A program made the position numbers and the translations under genes. A stretch of DNA of 35,914 bases from Pseudomonadota bacterium (GTDB taxonomy: Bacteria; Pseudomonadota; Gammaproteobacteria; Burkholderiales; Sulfuriferulaceae): NCBI GenBank assembly GCA_021786845.1, contig JAJYMO010000012.1, positions 1 to 35,914 of the forward strand, written 5' to 3'. Positions 7,378 to 15,306 of the stretch are shown here, piece by piece. The notes under the pieces were generated by a model. That model was not told the origin of the DNA. It did not search any database and saw nothing but the letters and a program-made list of their open reading frames with translations. Within the stretch, counting starts at the first letter, position 1, and the number at the start of each line of letters is the position of its first letter.

Positions 7378-8978
7378 TCCATCACCGCCATTTCTTTTTG
7401 CACCTGAACGGGAGGCCGCAACACGATCAGCAGCGGAATCACGGCCAGAGTCAGCACCATCATCAACTTGTAGTCATCCAGGTACGCAATCATCGTCGCC
7501 TGATTAGTCAGGATATGGTTCAAAGCCGCGATGCCCGAAGGCGTGCCAAGATCCGCATGGCTGGACAGAACGGCCGGGCTGTTCAAGTTGTAAGGCGTAA
7601 TATGTTCTGCCAGCGAGGCATGCATCATTTGGGTGTTTCGCGTCAGCAACGTTTCCACCACAGAAATGCCGATGGCGCTGCCCAGATTACGCTGCAGGTT
7701 GAAAAAAGCGGTGCCCTCATTGCGCAACACCGCAGGCAAGGTGCCGAAAGCAACCGTGGACAGTGGCACATAGACCAAACCAACGCCAAACCCCTGAATC
7801 AGACCAGACAACACAATAGGGCTCGCGCCCATCAACAAATCAAAATTCGTCATTTGCCACAAAGAAAACCCGGTGAGCGCCAAGCCTGTGGCCATAATGA
7901 CCCGCGCATCCATCTTACCAATCAACCTGCCCACCACGATCATGCCGAACATAGTGCCCAAACCGCGCGGCGCGGTCACCAGCCCGCTGAAAATAACCGG
8001 GTAATTCATTTGATTCTGCAGCATGGGCGGGATCAGTGCCAGGGTCGCAAACAAGACCACGCCAATCAGAAAAATAAAGATATTCGCCATCACAAAATTT
8101 CGGTCCGTGAACAGGGCGGGGCTTAAAAAAGGGCGTGAACTGGTAAACGAATGCACCAGAAAATAATACAGGGCGACACACGCCACAAAGGCCTCAATGA
8201 TGATCTCACTGGAATGGAACCAGTCATTCATTTCGCCACGGTCAAGAAACAATTGCAAGGCGCCAATGCACAAGCTTAAAGTGGCGAAGCCGAAAAAATC
8301 GAATCGGCCCAGCATTTTTTTTGTTTCCGGCATGAATGCCGAAAGCCCCAGAAAAGCGACGATGCCAATGGGCACATTGATAAAAAAAACCCAGCGCCAA
8401 CTGTAATCCTGAGTCAGCCATCCACCAAGCATCGGGCCGAGAACGGGACCCAGTGTAACGCCAATGCCCCAGACCGCCATCGCCCTGCCGTGATTTTCCG
8501 GCGGATTAATATCGAACAGCACCGCCTGCGACAGTGGCACGAGCGCTGCCCCGGAGATGCCTTGCAAAAAACGGAACAACACGATTTCCGGCAAACTGGT
8601 GGACACACCGCACAAGGCTGAGGTCAAGGTAAATCCGACGATGGAGATCAAAAAAACCTTCTTGCGTCCGAAACGCCCGGCCAGCCACCCGGTCAACGGA
8701 ATCATGATGGCAGCGGCAATGATGTAGGAAGTCAGCACCCAACCCATCTGGTCTTGCGTGGCCGACAGCGTGCCTTGCATTTGGGGGAGCGCTACGTTGG
8801 CAATGGTTGAATCCAGCGCCTGCATGATGGTCGCCGCCATGATGAACAGCGTGATCAGCGGGCGGTTTAAGGCTGCCCCGGCGCTGTCCGAATGGGGCAA
8901 GCGCGTGGCCGCAGCCCCTTCACCGGCCTCTTCAATGACCTCCTCAAGCGCCGTGTGCGAAGAAAGGTTTTCTTCCAT
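7374..8978 (-). CDS. DHA2-family (EmrB/QacA) MFS multidrug efflux permease
   Basis: This 534-residue membrane protein has about 14 hydrophobic segments after an N-terminal acidic lead. DHA2 signatures are visible: IMQALDSTIANVALPQMQGTL in the first segment region, GWLAGRFGRKKVFL (motif A), RFLQGISGAALVPLSQA (motif B) and GPVLGPMLGGWL (motif C, antiporter motif). It would export hydrophobic compounds by proton antiport across the inner membrane. It begins two bases after the membrane-fusion gene and overlaps the outer-membrane factor gene, forming an emrA-emrB-OMF operon. The substrate cannot be read from the sequence. Confidence 0.93.
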   Translation of the reverse strand: MEENLSSHTALEEVIEEAGEGAAATRLPHSDSAGAALNRPLITLFIMAATIMQALDSTIANVALPQMQGTLSATQDQMGWVLTSYIIAAAIMIPLTGWLAGRFGRKKVFLISIVGFTLTSALCGVSTSLPEIVLFRFLQGISGAALVPLSQAVLFDINPPENHGRAMAVWGIGVTLGPVLGPMLGGWLTQDYSWRWVFFINVPIGIVAFLGLSAFMPETKKMLGRFDFFGFATLSLCIGALQLFLDRGEMNDWFHSSEIIIEAFVACVALYYFLVHSFTSSRPFLSPALFTDRNFVMANIFIFLIGVVLFATLALIPPMLQNQMNYPVIFSGLVTAPRGLGTMFGMIVVGRLIGKMDARVIMATGLALTGFSLWQMTNFDLLMGASPIVLSGLIQGFGVGLVYVPLSTVAFGTLPAVLRNEGTAFFNLQRNLGSAIGISVVETLLTRNTQMMHASLAEHITPYNLNSPAVLSSHADLGTPSGIAALNHILTNQATMIAYLDDYKLMMVLTLAVIPLLIVLRPPVQVQKEMAVME

Positions 8979-8980
8979 GA

Positions 8981-10018
8981 TCAGAATGCTTTCAAGCGGC
9001 TGTGCTGCGTATCGACGTCCACCACAGCACTCAACCCGGACTGCAATGGACGCTTGGGGTCAAGGTCGTCCAGATGAATCCGCACGGGCAAACGTTGCAC
9101 CACCTTGACCCAGTTACCTGTGGCGTTCTCGGGCGGCAACAGGGAAAAGCTTGAACCGGTGCCGGGACTCAAACTCTCCACGTGGCCATGAAATGACCGG
9201 TCCGGGTAGGCATCAATATCGATGGTGGCTTGTTGGCCGGGGTGCATGTGGCCCAGCGCAGTTTCCTTGAAATTGGCCTCAACCCAGACATTGTTGCTGG
9301 AGATCAGGGCAAAAGCAGGTGCCGCCGCATGGATGTATTCACCAACCTGCAACAAATCCACCCTGGAAACAATGCCGTCCATAGGCGCTTTAATCACTGT
9401 AAAGGACAAATTTAATTGAGCCCGCGCCAGCATTGCCTGCGCTTGCTGAACGGTGGGATGGGCGCCTGTATTGGCCGTCAGATGATTATCCAGCAAGGCG
9501 CCTACATTTTTTTGTTCCTGTCTTGCCGCACTTAATTTCTGCGTGGCATCAGCCAGCGCGTGTTGCGCCAGATCCAGTTGTGCTTGCGATGCAATGCCCC
9601 TGGCGGCCAAAATTTTCTGGCGCTCAAAGTCGCGACTTTGATAATGCACCGTCGCGGCTGCGGCCAGCACATCGGCCTGGCGTTGCAGCCAGGTTGCTTT
9701 CATCGCGGCGACCTGCAACCGGGCATTTGCCAGCCTGGCGCTTGCATCGGCCAGCGCAATGAGGTAATCGCGGTCATCCAGTTGAAAAAGCGCATCGCCC
9801 TGATGCACTGGCTGGTTGTCCTTCACAAAAATTTTCGTGACGCGCCCTGCGATATTGGCACTGATGTCAACACGAGCCGCCTGGACATAGGCATCGTCAG
9901 TGGAGACTACCCGACCACCGGTAAAATAAAAAATGGCTGCAATCATGACAAACAGAATCGCCCCACCGATAAACAAAAAATGGCGAAGGTTATCTTTATT
10001 TTGGACAGTATTATTCAT
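8981..10018 (-). CDS. HlyD/EmrA-family membrane fusion protein
   Basis: This 345-residue periplasmic adaptor has one N-terminal membrane anchor at about residues 13-31 and then VSTDDAYVQAARVDISANIAGRV, the EmrA-type opening of the lipoyl half-motif. A long coiled-coil hairpin runs through about residues 80-190, rich in alanine, glutamine and leucine. The second lipoyl half includes FTVIKAPMDGIVSRV, and a beta-barrel follows (VEANFKETALGHMHPGQQATIDIDAYP). It bridges the DHA2 permease and the outer-membrane factor. It is the first gene of the three-gene efflux operon; the 425-base region upstream contains the promoter and several inverted repeats. Confidence 0.93.
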   Translation of the reverse strand: MNNTVQNKDNLRHFLFIGGAILFVMIAAIFYFTGGRVVSTDDAYVQAARVDISANIAGRVTKIFVKDNQPVHQGDALFQLDDRDYLIALADASARLANARLQVAAMKATWLQRQADVLAAAATVHYQSRDFERQKILAARGIASQAQLDLAQHALADATQKLSAARQEQKNVGALLDNHLTANTGAHPTVQQAQAMLARAQLNLSFTVIKAPMDGIVSRVDLLQVGEYIHAAAPAFALISSNNVWVEANFKETALGHMHPGQQATIDIDAYPDRSFHGHVESLSPGTGSSFSLLPPENATGNWVKVVQRLPVRIHLDDLDPKRPLQSGLSAVVDVDTQHSRLKAF

Positions 10019-10096
10019 TGATGGCGCGCTACAACACAGATCATTTCGATAACCGGATTGTAGTGGACATGAATTGCGATGATAATACCCAATAAT

Positions 10097-10106
10097 ATGT
10101 ATACAT
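10097..10106. promoter_or_regulatory. Palindrome in the A/T-rich region upstream of the efflux operon
   Basis: ATGTATACAT is a perfect 10-base palindrome flanked by AATAAT and TATT, giving an interrupted dyad of about 20 bases. It lies about 80 bases before the emrA-type start, on the side expected for its promoter. It could be an operator for a repressor or for the divergent LysR protein, but nothing in the sequence links it to either. Confidence 0.25.
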
Positions 10107-10139
10107 TATTCAGTTAAAACGAACAATAAGCGCCAGGAA

Positions 10140-10179
10140 CCTGTCGGACTTAAAGTAAATCGGCTGCAAGTCCGACAGG
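10140..10179. repeat. Inverted repeat with 12-bp perfect arms
   Basis: CCTGTCGGACTT (10140-10151) and AAGTCCGACAGG (10168-10179) are perfect reverse complements around a 16-base loop. It is the first of three structured units in the gap 10019-10443. It is not followed by a T-run on either strand, so it looks like a REP/MITE-type repeat rather than an intrinsic terminator. Confidence 0.55.
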
Positions 10180-10197
10180 CTCCCAGCATCGCACGGG

Positions 10198-10273
10198 AAT
10201 TTGCAGGTCGGGTTTCACCCCGACACCAGCGCATTTAATTCAACTGCGTCATGCTGAAGCATGACCTGCAATT
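10198..10273. repeat. Composite inverted repeat: outer stem enclosing two hairpins
   Basis: The outer arms AATTTGCAGGTC (10198-10209) and GACCTGCAATT (10263-10273) pair except for one extra T. Inside lie GTCGGG/CCCGAC (10207-10212 and 10219-10224), which partly overlaps the outer arm, and GTCATGC-TGAA-GCATGAC (10248-10265). The arrangement resembles a small BIME-like mosaic. No coding frame is visible. Confidence 0.5.
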
Positions 10274-10293
10274 CGCTAAAGTGGCATTTGCCC

Positions 10294-10394
10294 AGCAATG
10301 AGGTCACCGGCCTTCAGGCCCCGGTGGATATGTAGTCAGGGCGAGGTTCGGCGCTCCTGCCAGCCTGAAGGCCGGGGTTTTAAACCAGCAAGGA
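10294..10394. repeat. Hairpin-rich mobile repeat, copy 2 (inverted relative to copy 1)
   Basis: Read on the minus strand this 101-base segment matches the element at 147-297 end to end, from TTCCTTGCTGGTTTAAAACC to GGTGACCTCATTGC, with a few substitutions. It lacks the 52-base internal block 206-257 of copy 1; the missing block is bounded in copy 1 by direct CCCTGA repeats, of which one remains here. It ends 50 bases before the LysR start. Confidence 0.75.
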
Positions 10395-10443
10395 AAAAGA
10401 ATAAAGCCGAATTGATCACATCATGATTGAAAGGACCTGAACA

Positions 10444-11364
10444 ATGCGCGGATCCGAATTTTCTGAATTGCGAGCATTTATCGAAGTGGCCGAACAGGGT
10501 AACTTTTCTCGTGCAGCGACCTGTCTTGGACTGGCCCCCTCAACCCTCAGCCAGACCATACGCACGCTGGAAGAGCGGCTTGGCATACGTTTACTCCAGC
10601 GCACCACGCGCAGTGTGTCGCTCACCGAGGCAGGAGAACACCTGCTGACGCGAATTCGTCCTGCCTTTGCGGAGATGCATGCTGCTGTGGAATCGATCAA
10701 TGATTTTCGCGATGCCCCGATGGGAACATTGCGCCTGAGCGTTTCGCCGATTCCCGCACAAATGATTCTTGCACCCATGTTAAAGGGATTTCTGGCAGCA
10801 TATCCTGCCATTAACCTGGACATTGATGTGGACAACACCAATATCGATATCGTTAAAGGACGGTTTGACGCCGGAATCCGGTACGGCAGGCTCATCGCTC
10901 AAGACATGGTGATCGTCAAGGCCAGTGCTCCCTCCCGCCTGATCGCTGTGGCTTCCCCCGAATACCTTTCAAAATATTCTGCGCCCAAAACCCCGCAAGA
11001 CCTGCAAAGCCACGCTTGTATTCGATTCAGGATCGGTGGCCAGCAATTGTTGACATGGGCGTTCGAGAAAAACAGGAAAAAAATCGAGATTGGTGTCAAT
11101 GGGCCACTCATCGTTAATAATGTCGATTTAATGATCAAGGCAACGCGCGATGGCATTGGGATCGGTTATATGGCAGAAGCTTATATGAATCAGGACATCG
11201 CGCAAGGCCGACTGATTCCCATGTTAACCGATTGGTCACCGACCTATGACAGTTGGTATTTGTATTATGCCAGTCGTCAACATCTCTCGGCACCGCTGAA
11301 AGCATTTATTCAATTTTTGCGCGACCACCTGCACAAAAACCCAACCGCAGCCATTGAGGATTAA
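10444..11364 (+). CDS. LysR-family transcriptional regulator
   Basis: This 306-residue regulator has an N-terminal winged helix-turn-helix (residues about 3-62: FSELRAFIEVAEQGNFSRAA, then LGLAPSTLSQTIRTLEERLGIRLLQRTTRSVSLTEAG) and a LysR substrate-binding domain from about residue 90 (MGTLRLSVSPIPAQMILAP onward). The sequence resembles the AaeR/DmlR-like subgroup that often controls neighbouring oxidoreductases or exporters. AAGGA precedes the ATG. It is divergent from the efflux operon, so it may regulate that operon, but 425 bases full of repeats separate them. The effector is unknown. Confidence 0.92.
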   Translation: MRGSEFSELRAFIEVAEQGNFSRAATCLGLAPSTLSQTIRTLEERLGIRLLQRTTRSVSLTEAGEHLLTRIRPAFAEMHAAVESINDFRDAPMGTLRLSVSPIPAQMILAPMLKGFLAAYPAINLDIDVDNTNIDIVKGRFDAGIRYGRLIAQDMVIVKASAPSRLIAVASPEYLSKYSAPKTPQDLQSHACIRFRIGGQQLLTWAFEKNRKKIEIGVNGPLIVNNVDLMIKATRDGIGIGYMAEAYMNQDIAQGRLIPMLTDWSPTYDSWYLYYASRQHLSAPLKAFIQFLRDHLHKNPTAAIED

Positions 11365-11438
11365 TACGCCATTCCGCACGAGCCAGAAAAACAAAACGGC
11401 TACGGGAGACATCGAAGCGGCCCCAGGGAACCCATTTA

Positions 11439-11939
11439 CTACTCGTAGCGCATAAGCTCCTCGGCAAGTGTATCTGCACCAAAATGTTCGATCAGCGTTT
11501 CTATCTCCGACACCAGCGTATCGTCCTCGTCCTCATCCAGACCGCCTTCACCCACCAGCCGGGCACCCAGACCTGTATCGATTGCATCCTTGACAGCAGC
11601 AAGTGTGGGTGGGTTTTTCCGGTTCTCATCATTCACCACTGCCTCAATCACGCGAGACATCTGTTCGCTGACATTGATCTGTACAAAATCGACAGCCAAC
11701 GCGGAGCTTCCAAATTCTTCGATGAGGGAATCCAGTTCGTCGAGGAGTGATTCGCTGACATCGAAGTGGTGCATCTGCTCCGCCTCCCTGAGTTCGGCAG
11801 GCAACAAATTGGCCAAAAAATGGCGTACCGCTACGAGTGTGACGGGCTGCTCGCAATCCGGGTCGTTGACTCTGCTTTCGAGAAGTGCAGACAATGCTGG
11901 ACTGACACGGCTGGCAACATCTATGGGATGACGGATCAT
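11439..11939 (-). CDS. Acidic protein of unknown function with internal duplication
   Basis: I do not recognise the family. The 166-residue protein is strongly acidic, with no signal peptide or membrane segment. It consists of two copies of a unit of about 78 residues. SPALSALLESRVNDP...TLVAVRHFL (13-42) corresponds to SEQMSRVIEAVVNDE...TLAAVKDAI (91-120), and LLDELDSLIEEFGSSALAVDFV (65-86) corresponds to a matching helix at 142-163 starting LVSEIETLIEHFG. Both units look all-helical. The second has an acidic insert (GLDEDEDD, 133-140). GAGG precedes the ATG. It stands alone between the LysR gene, to which it is convergent, and the Old Yellow Enzyme gene. Confidence 0.75.
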   Translation of the reverse strand: MIRHPIDVASRVSPALSALLESRVNDPDCEQPVTLVAVRHFLANLLPAELREAEQMHHFDVSESLLDELDSLIEEFGSSALAVDFVQINVSEQMSRVIEAVVNDENRKNPPTLAAVKDAIDTGLGARLVGEGGLDEDEDDTLVSEIETLIEHFGADTLAEELMRYE

Positions 11940-12111
11940 GATTTTATCCTCAGTATTGGATGCGGCAATGGGAGAATACGCGCTATTTCACAGTAAAAAT
12001 GGGATGCTTATTGATCTCTCCGGGGAACAAATCCCTGTTTTGGGTGATTTTGCGCAACCTGTGTTTCATCCTGTTTTGGTTGAAAAAAATGAATATGGGT
12101 GTATTGCGTGA
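11938..12111 (+). CDS. Possible small protein or gene remnant, 57 codons
   Basis: A plus-strand frame starts at the ATG at 11938 (an internal ATG lies at 11968) and stops at TGA 12109-12111. The 57-residue product contains KNGMLIDLSGEQIPVLGDF and a PVFHPVLVEKNEYG stretch, which reads like ordinary protein rather than random translation. Its first ATG overlaps the divergent start of the acidic protein through CATG, and I see no convincing ribosome-binding site. It could be a real small gene, the remnant of a larger gene, or chance. Confidence 0.2.
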   Translation: MILSSVLDAAMGEYALFHSKNGMLIDLSGEQIPVLGDFAQPVFHPVLVEKNEYGCIA

Positions 12112-12148
12112 GTAAAAACCATATTTTCGGAACAAAAAACCGCCACCT

Positions 12149-13246
12149 TCAATCTGGTTTGAACAAGGTTTTTAACCCGTGCGGTTGCGAACGCCAGTAT
12201 TGCCTTGGTGCATCGACCTGGGCACCCAGTTTCGCCGCTGCATGCCAGGGCCAGCGCGGGTCGTACAGCATGCCTCGTGCCAGTGCCACCATATCGGCCT
12301 GTCCTGTGGAAATAATCGTTTCAGCCTGCTCCGGCTCAGTAATCAGCCCCACAGCGATGGTGGTCAAACCGGTTTCGCGTCGAATTCTTTCGGCAAAAGG
12401 AACCTGATAGCCCGGCTCAACCGGAATTTGTTGCAAGGGAGACAGTCCGCCGCTCGAAACATCGATAAACGCGCAGCCCCGACGCTGGAGTTCCTTGGTA
12501 AAAACAATACTCTGTTCGACGTCCCACCCATCTGGCACCCAATCTGTCGCGGATATTCGAACGCCAACGGGCATTTCTTTCGGTACGGCGGCACGAATGG
12601 CTTCAAATACTTCAAGCGGGAAGCGCATCCGGTTTTCCAGCGTGCCGCCATAATCGTCATGCCGGTCGTTCGATAAAGGCGACAGAAACTCATGCAACAG
12701 GTAACCGTGGGCCGCATGCAGCTCGATGGCCGCTATGCCCAACCGATGCGCGCGTTGCGCAGCCGACACAAAATCATTTTTAACACGCTGCAATGCGGCA
12801 GCATCCAGCGCGAGCGGCAGGGGATCTTCCGCATTAAAGGGCAAAGCGGACGGTGCGACAGTTTGCCAGCCACCTTGCTGCGGAGAAACGGACTTTCCCC
12901 CCTCCCACGGCGCTTGCGTGGAAGCCTTGCGCCCGGCGTGGGCCAACTGGATAGCAAAAGGTATGGATGAATATTGGTGTACCGATTTGATGACACGGGC
13001 AAGCGCCGCTTCGGTCTGGTCGGACCACAAACCAAGATCGCCCGCAGAAATACGGCCTTCCGCTGCAACCGCTGTCGCTTCGATAAATAACAAACCAGCG
13101 CCAGATAAAGCAAGGTGGCCGAGATGAATGAGATGCCAATCAGCGGCCTCTCCATGCTCAGCCGAATATTGACACATGGGCGAGATGACAATGCGGTTGT
13201 TTAATGTCAGGCTACCGATCACTACAGGGGAAAATAATTTGCTCAT
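12149..13246 (-). CDS. Old Yellow Enzyme-family NADH:flavin oxidoreductase (XenA/YqjM type)
   Basis: This FMN-dependent TIM-barrel enzyme is about 365 residues. The N-terminal SPMCQYSAEHG carries the cysteine typical of the thermophilic-like YqjM/XenA class, with the neighbouring tyrosine. Other signatures are QLAHAGRKAS, the catalytic HAAHGYLLHEFLSP (His pair), SNDRHDDYGGTLENRMRFPLEV, and GQADMVALARGMLYDPRWPWHAA at the C-terminal phosphate-binding end. It would reduce activated C=C bonds or xenobiotics with NAD(P)H. The ATG at 13246 has GGAGTG at good distance; a TTG two codons upstream is less likely. It is monocistronic as far as can be seen. No terminator-like hairpin follows in the short gap to 12111. 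Confidence 0.93.
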   Translation of the reverse strand: MSKLFSPVVIGSLTLNNRIVISPMCQYSAEHGEAADWHLIHLGHLALSGAGLLFIEATAVAAEGRISAGDLGLWSDQTEAALARVIKSVHQYSSIPFAIQLAHAGRKASTQAPWEGGKSVSPQQGGWQTVAPSALPFNAEDPLPLALDAAALQRVKNDFVSAAQRAHRLGIAAIELHAAHGYLLHEFLSPLSNDRHDDYGGTLENRMRFPLEVFEAIRAAVPKEMPVGVRISATDWVPDGWDVEQSIVFTKELQRRGCAFIDVSSGGLSPLQQIPVEPGYQVPFAERIRRETGLTTIAVGLITEPEQAETIISTGQADMVALARGMLYDPRWPWHAAAKLGAQVDAPRQYWRSQPHGLKTLFKPD

Positions 13247-13438
13247 CGTCAATCACTCCAATCATTAAATTTCCACATGATTTAAAGACATTCACATCAC
13301 ATCTTTCACCACAAAGCCACCTTAATCTTTGGCTACCAGAAAAAATTCTGGCACATTGTGAGTGACAGACGCTGCCCGTGGCTAAACAAAACGTGCAAAG
13401 CTCTTCACACACCCCGGTTCTCTTCGCAAATTGTACAC

Positions 13439-13495
13439 TGCTCAGGGCTCGTAATGAATAACATGGACTTGTTATTCATTTACGAGCCCTGAGCA
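13439..13495. repeat. Very long hairpin, 25/26-bp arms
   Basis: The left arm 13439-13463 (TGCTCAGGGCTCGTAA then TGAATAACA) and right arm 13470-13495 are perfect reverse complements apart from one bulged A, with a six-base loop TGGACT. It begins seven bases beyond the stop of the MFS exporter gene. No T-run follows on the minus strand, so it may act as a 3'-end stabiliser or be a small mobile element rather than a standard terminator. Confidence 0.65.
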
Positions 13496-13502
13496 CATCA
13501 CT

Positions 13503-15107
13503 TCACAGATGACCTTTTCTGACAATCAGGTGAGTCACCCTGGGGCGCTCACTACCAAGATGAAACGCCCTCACATTATCGATGATACGCTGATCCGCGA
13601 TGGTCACGCGATGATGCTGACGTAAATGTTCAAGCCAGGATTCGACCATGAAACACTCCACCATACGATCAGTCTCGTCAATATCATTGAATAACTCCCA
13701 CATGAATGCGCCATCACGACGTCTAATCCTGCGCATATGCTGCATCTCTTTTGCGAACTCATGCTGCTTTGCTGAATGAACATGATATTCCACCGTTACC
13801 ATGACCGGCCCCTGATCGACTTCAACGTCGCCAGACATGGCCGGGGTCGGCCAATATATTGATGGTGAAAGGTCATCAACATCATGCCGTCCGATTCGAT
13901 ATGTCCAGGTTGCAGCAATACCTAAACATGCGCCGACGGCAGCGATGCTCAGGGTATCAGGGATGCCTGTCCATGAGGCGACCTGCCCCCAAAGCGTGCT
14001 GCCTGCGGCCATTCCACCCATAAAAACCATCCAGAAAAGCGCTAATCCGCGTGCACGCACCCATCCCGGCAGTGCAGTTTGAACTGCCGTCATCAATGAA
14101 GACACGACACTTATCCAGGCCACGCCTGTCACCAGCATGGCAACGCCAGCTGCGTACACATTCCCGCTATGCGCCAGTGCCAGCATAGCAAACGCATAAA
14201 GCACGGTAGCCCCTGCAACAATACCATCCCGCGACATCAGGGTGCGGACAAGGGGCAGCAGCAACGCACCGACAATTGCCCCCACACCCATACAAGCCAG
14301 GAACAACCCATAAATACCAGGACCACTATGAAGTTGATGCCGAACGATCAAGGGCAGCAATGCCCAGGAAGCACTGGCAAAAACAAAAAAAGCAGCACCC
14401 CGCGTCAAGACTGCACGCAGTTCCGGTGAATAACGTGCAAAACGCATGCCCGCACGAATCGCCCCCATAACACGTTCAGCGGGTAATTCGCTCACCTGTG
14501 GAGGGCGCTGCCAAGCTTTAAGGGCTGCAATGACGGCAAGAAATGAGACAGCATTGAGCATAAACACAGCGCCCGACCCAGCCACAGCAACGATCAATCC
14601 CGCCAGTGCCGGGCCAATGGCACGAGCCAGGTTCATCCCCACTGAATTCAGACCAATAGCAGCCTGGAGTTCCGATCTACCCACCAGCTCTGGTGTAATG
14701 GCACCCCATGCCGGCATCATCATCGCCGTACCGATACCCAGTGCAAACGTAAAGATCAACAAGACCAGTGCTGTCGTCAAGCCTGCGAGAGTAAGCACGC
14801 CCAGCGTGGCGGCGGTGATCATCATCCAGACCTGTGATGTCATCAGGTAGCGTCGCCGATCAACAATATCGGCGAGTGCTCCCGCAGGTAAAGCGAGCAG
14901 AAATACAGGGGTAGTCGTGGCGGCTTGTACCAGCGCCACCATCAAAGGGCTGGGTGCAAGAGAGGTCATTAACCAACCTGCACCGACCTCGTGCATCCAT
15001 GAGCCAATGTTTGACACCACCGAAGCAATCCACAGCATCCGAAACACCTTGTGATGCAAAGGCGTCCAGGGAGAAGCGGAAGCATGTTTAAACACATCAG
15101 CATCCAT
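13503..15107 (-). CDS. MFS transporter with C-terminal ABM-like domain (EntS/MFS_3 type)
   Basis: The protein is 534 residues. Residues about 15-415 form a 12-segment MFS transporter of the enterobactin-exporter-like (MFS_3) group: HKVFRMLWIASVVSNIGSWMHEVGAGWLMTSL at the first helix, then LALPAGALADIVDRRRYL as motif A. Residues about 430-534 form a soluble domain (VMVTVEYHVHS, EFAKEMQHMRRIRRRDGAFMWELFND, MVECFMVESWLEHLRQHHRVT) that resembles the antibiotic-biosynthesis-monooxygenase ferredoxin-like fold. This fusion is known in the family, but its function is unclear. It would export a small molecule across the inner membrane. It stands alone; the 200 bases upstream (15108-15306) contain no other feature I can support. 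Confidence 0.88.
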   Translation of the reverse strand: MDADVFKHASASPWTPLHHKVFRMLWIASVVSNIGSWMHEVGAGWLMTSLAPSPLMVALVQAATTTPVFLLALPAGALADIVDRRRYLMTSQVWMMITAATLGVLTLAGLTTALVLLIFTFALGIGTAMMMPAWGAITPELVGRSELQAAIGLNSVGMNLARAIGPALAGLIVAVAGSGAVFMLNAVSFLAVIAALKAWQRPPQVSELPAERVMGAIRAGMRFARYSPELRAVLTRGAAFFVFASASWALLPLIVRHQLHSGPGIYGLFLACMGVGAIVGALLLPLVRTLMSRDGIVAGATVLYAFAMLALAHSGNVYAAGVAMLVTGVAWISVVSSLMTAVQTALPGWVRARGLALFWMVFMGGMAAGSTLWGQVASWTGIPDTLSIAAVGACLGIAATWTYRIGRHDVDDLSPSIYWPTPAMSGDVEVDQGPVMVTVEYHVHSAKQHEFAKEMQHMRRIRRRDGAFMWELFNDIDETDRMVECFMVESWLEHLRQHHRVTIADQRIIDNVRAFHLGSERPRVTHLIVRKGHL

Positions 15108-15306
15108 GATGATCAGGGTTATCCAGGAAGGCTAAATATCACTTAAATCAACACGCAGCACGCGTACAACATTTTGTTTTACAGAGAAGAATGGCTCAGG
15201 GAGGTGCCTCTCAAGAAGCCTATATTCCGACCTGAACAACAAACCATGATACATGTTGATGCATACACTGTCCGGATTAGATCATCAGTTCCTGATCTTG
15301 CACATT

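Noticed and set aside
10019-10443. CRISPR-like array in the repeat-rich gap
   Set aside because: The repeats are inverted, differ from each other and lack regular spacers, and no cas gene is present.
15108-15306. Short frames in the gap between the MFS exporter and the decarboxylase
   Set aside because: They lack protein-like composition and extend as shadows into the decarboxylase gene. I found no RNA gene or strong hairpin either.
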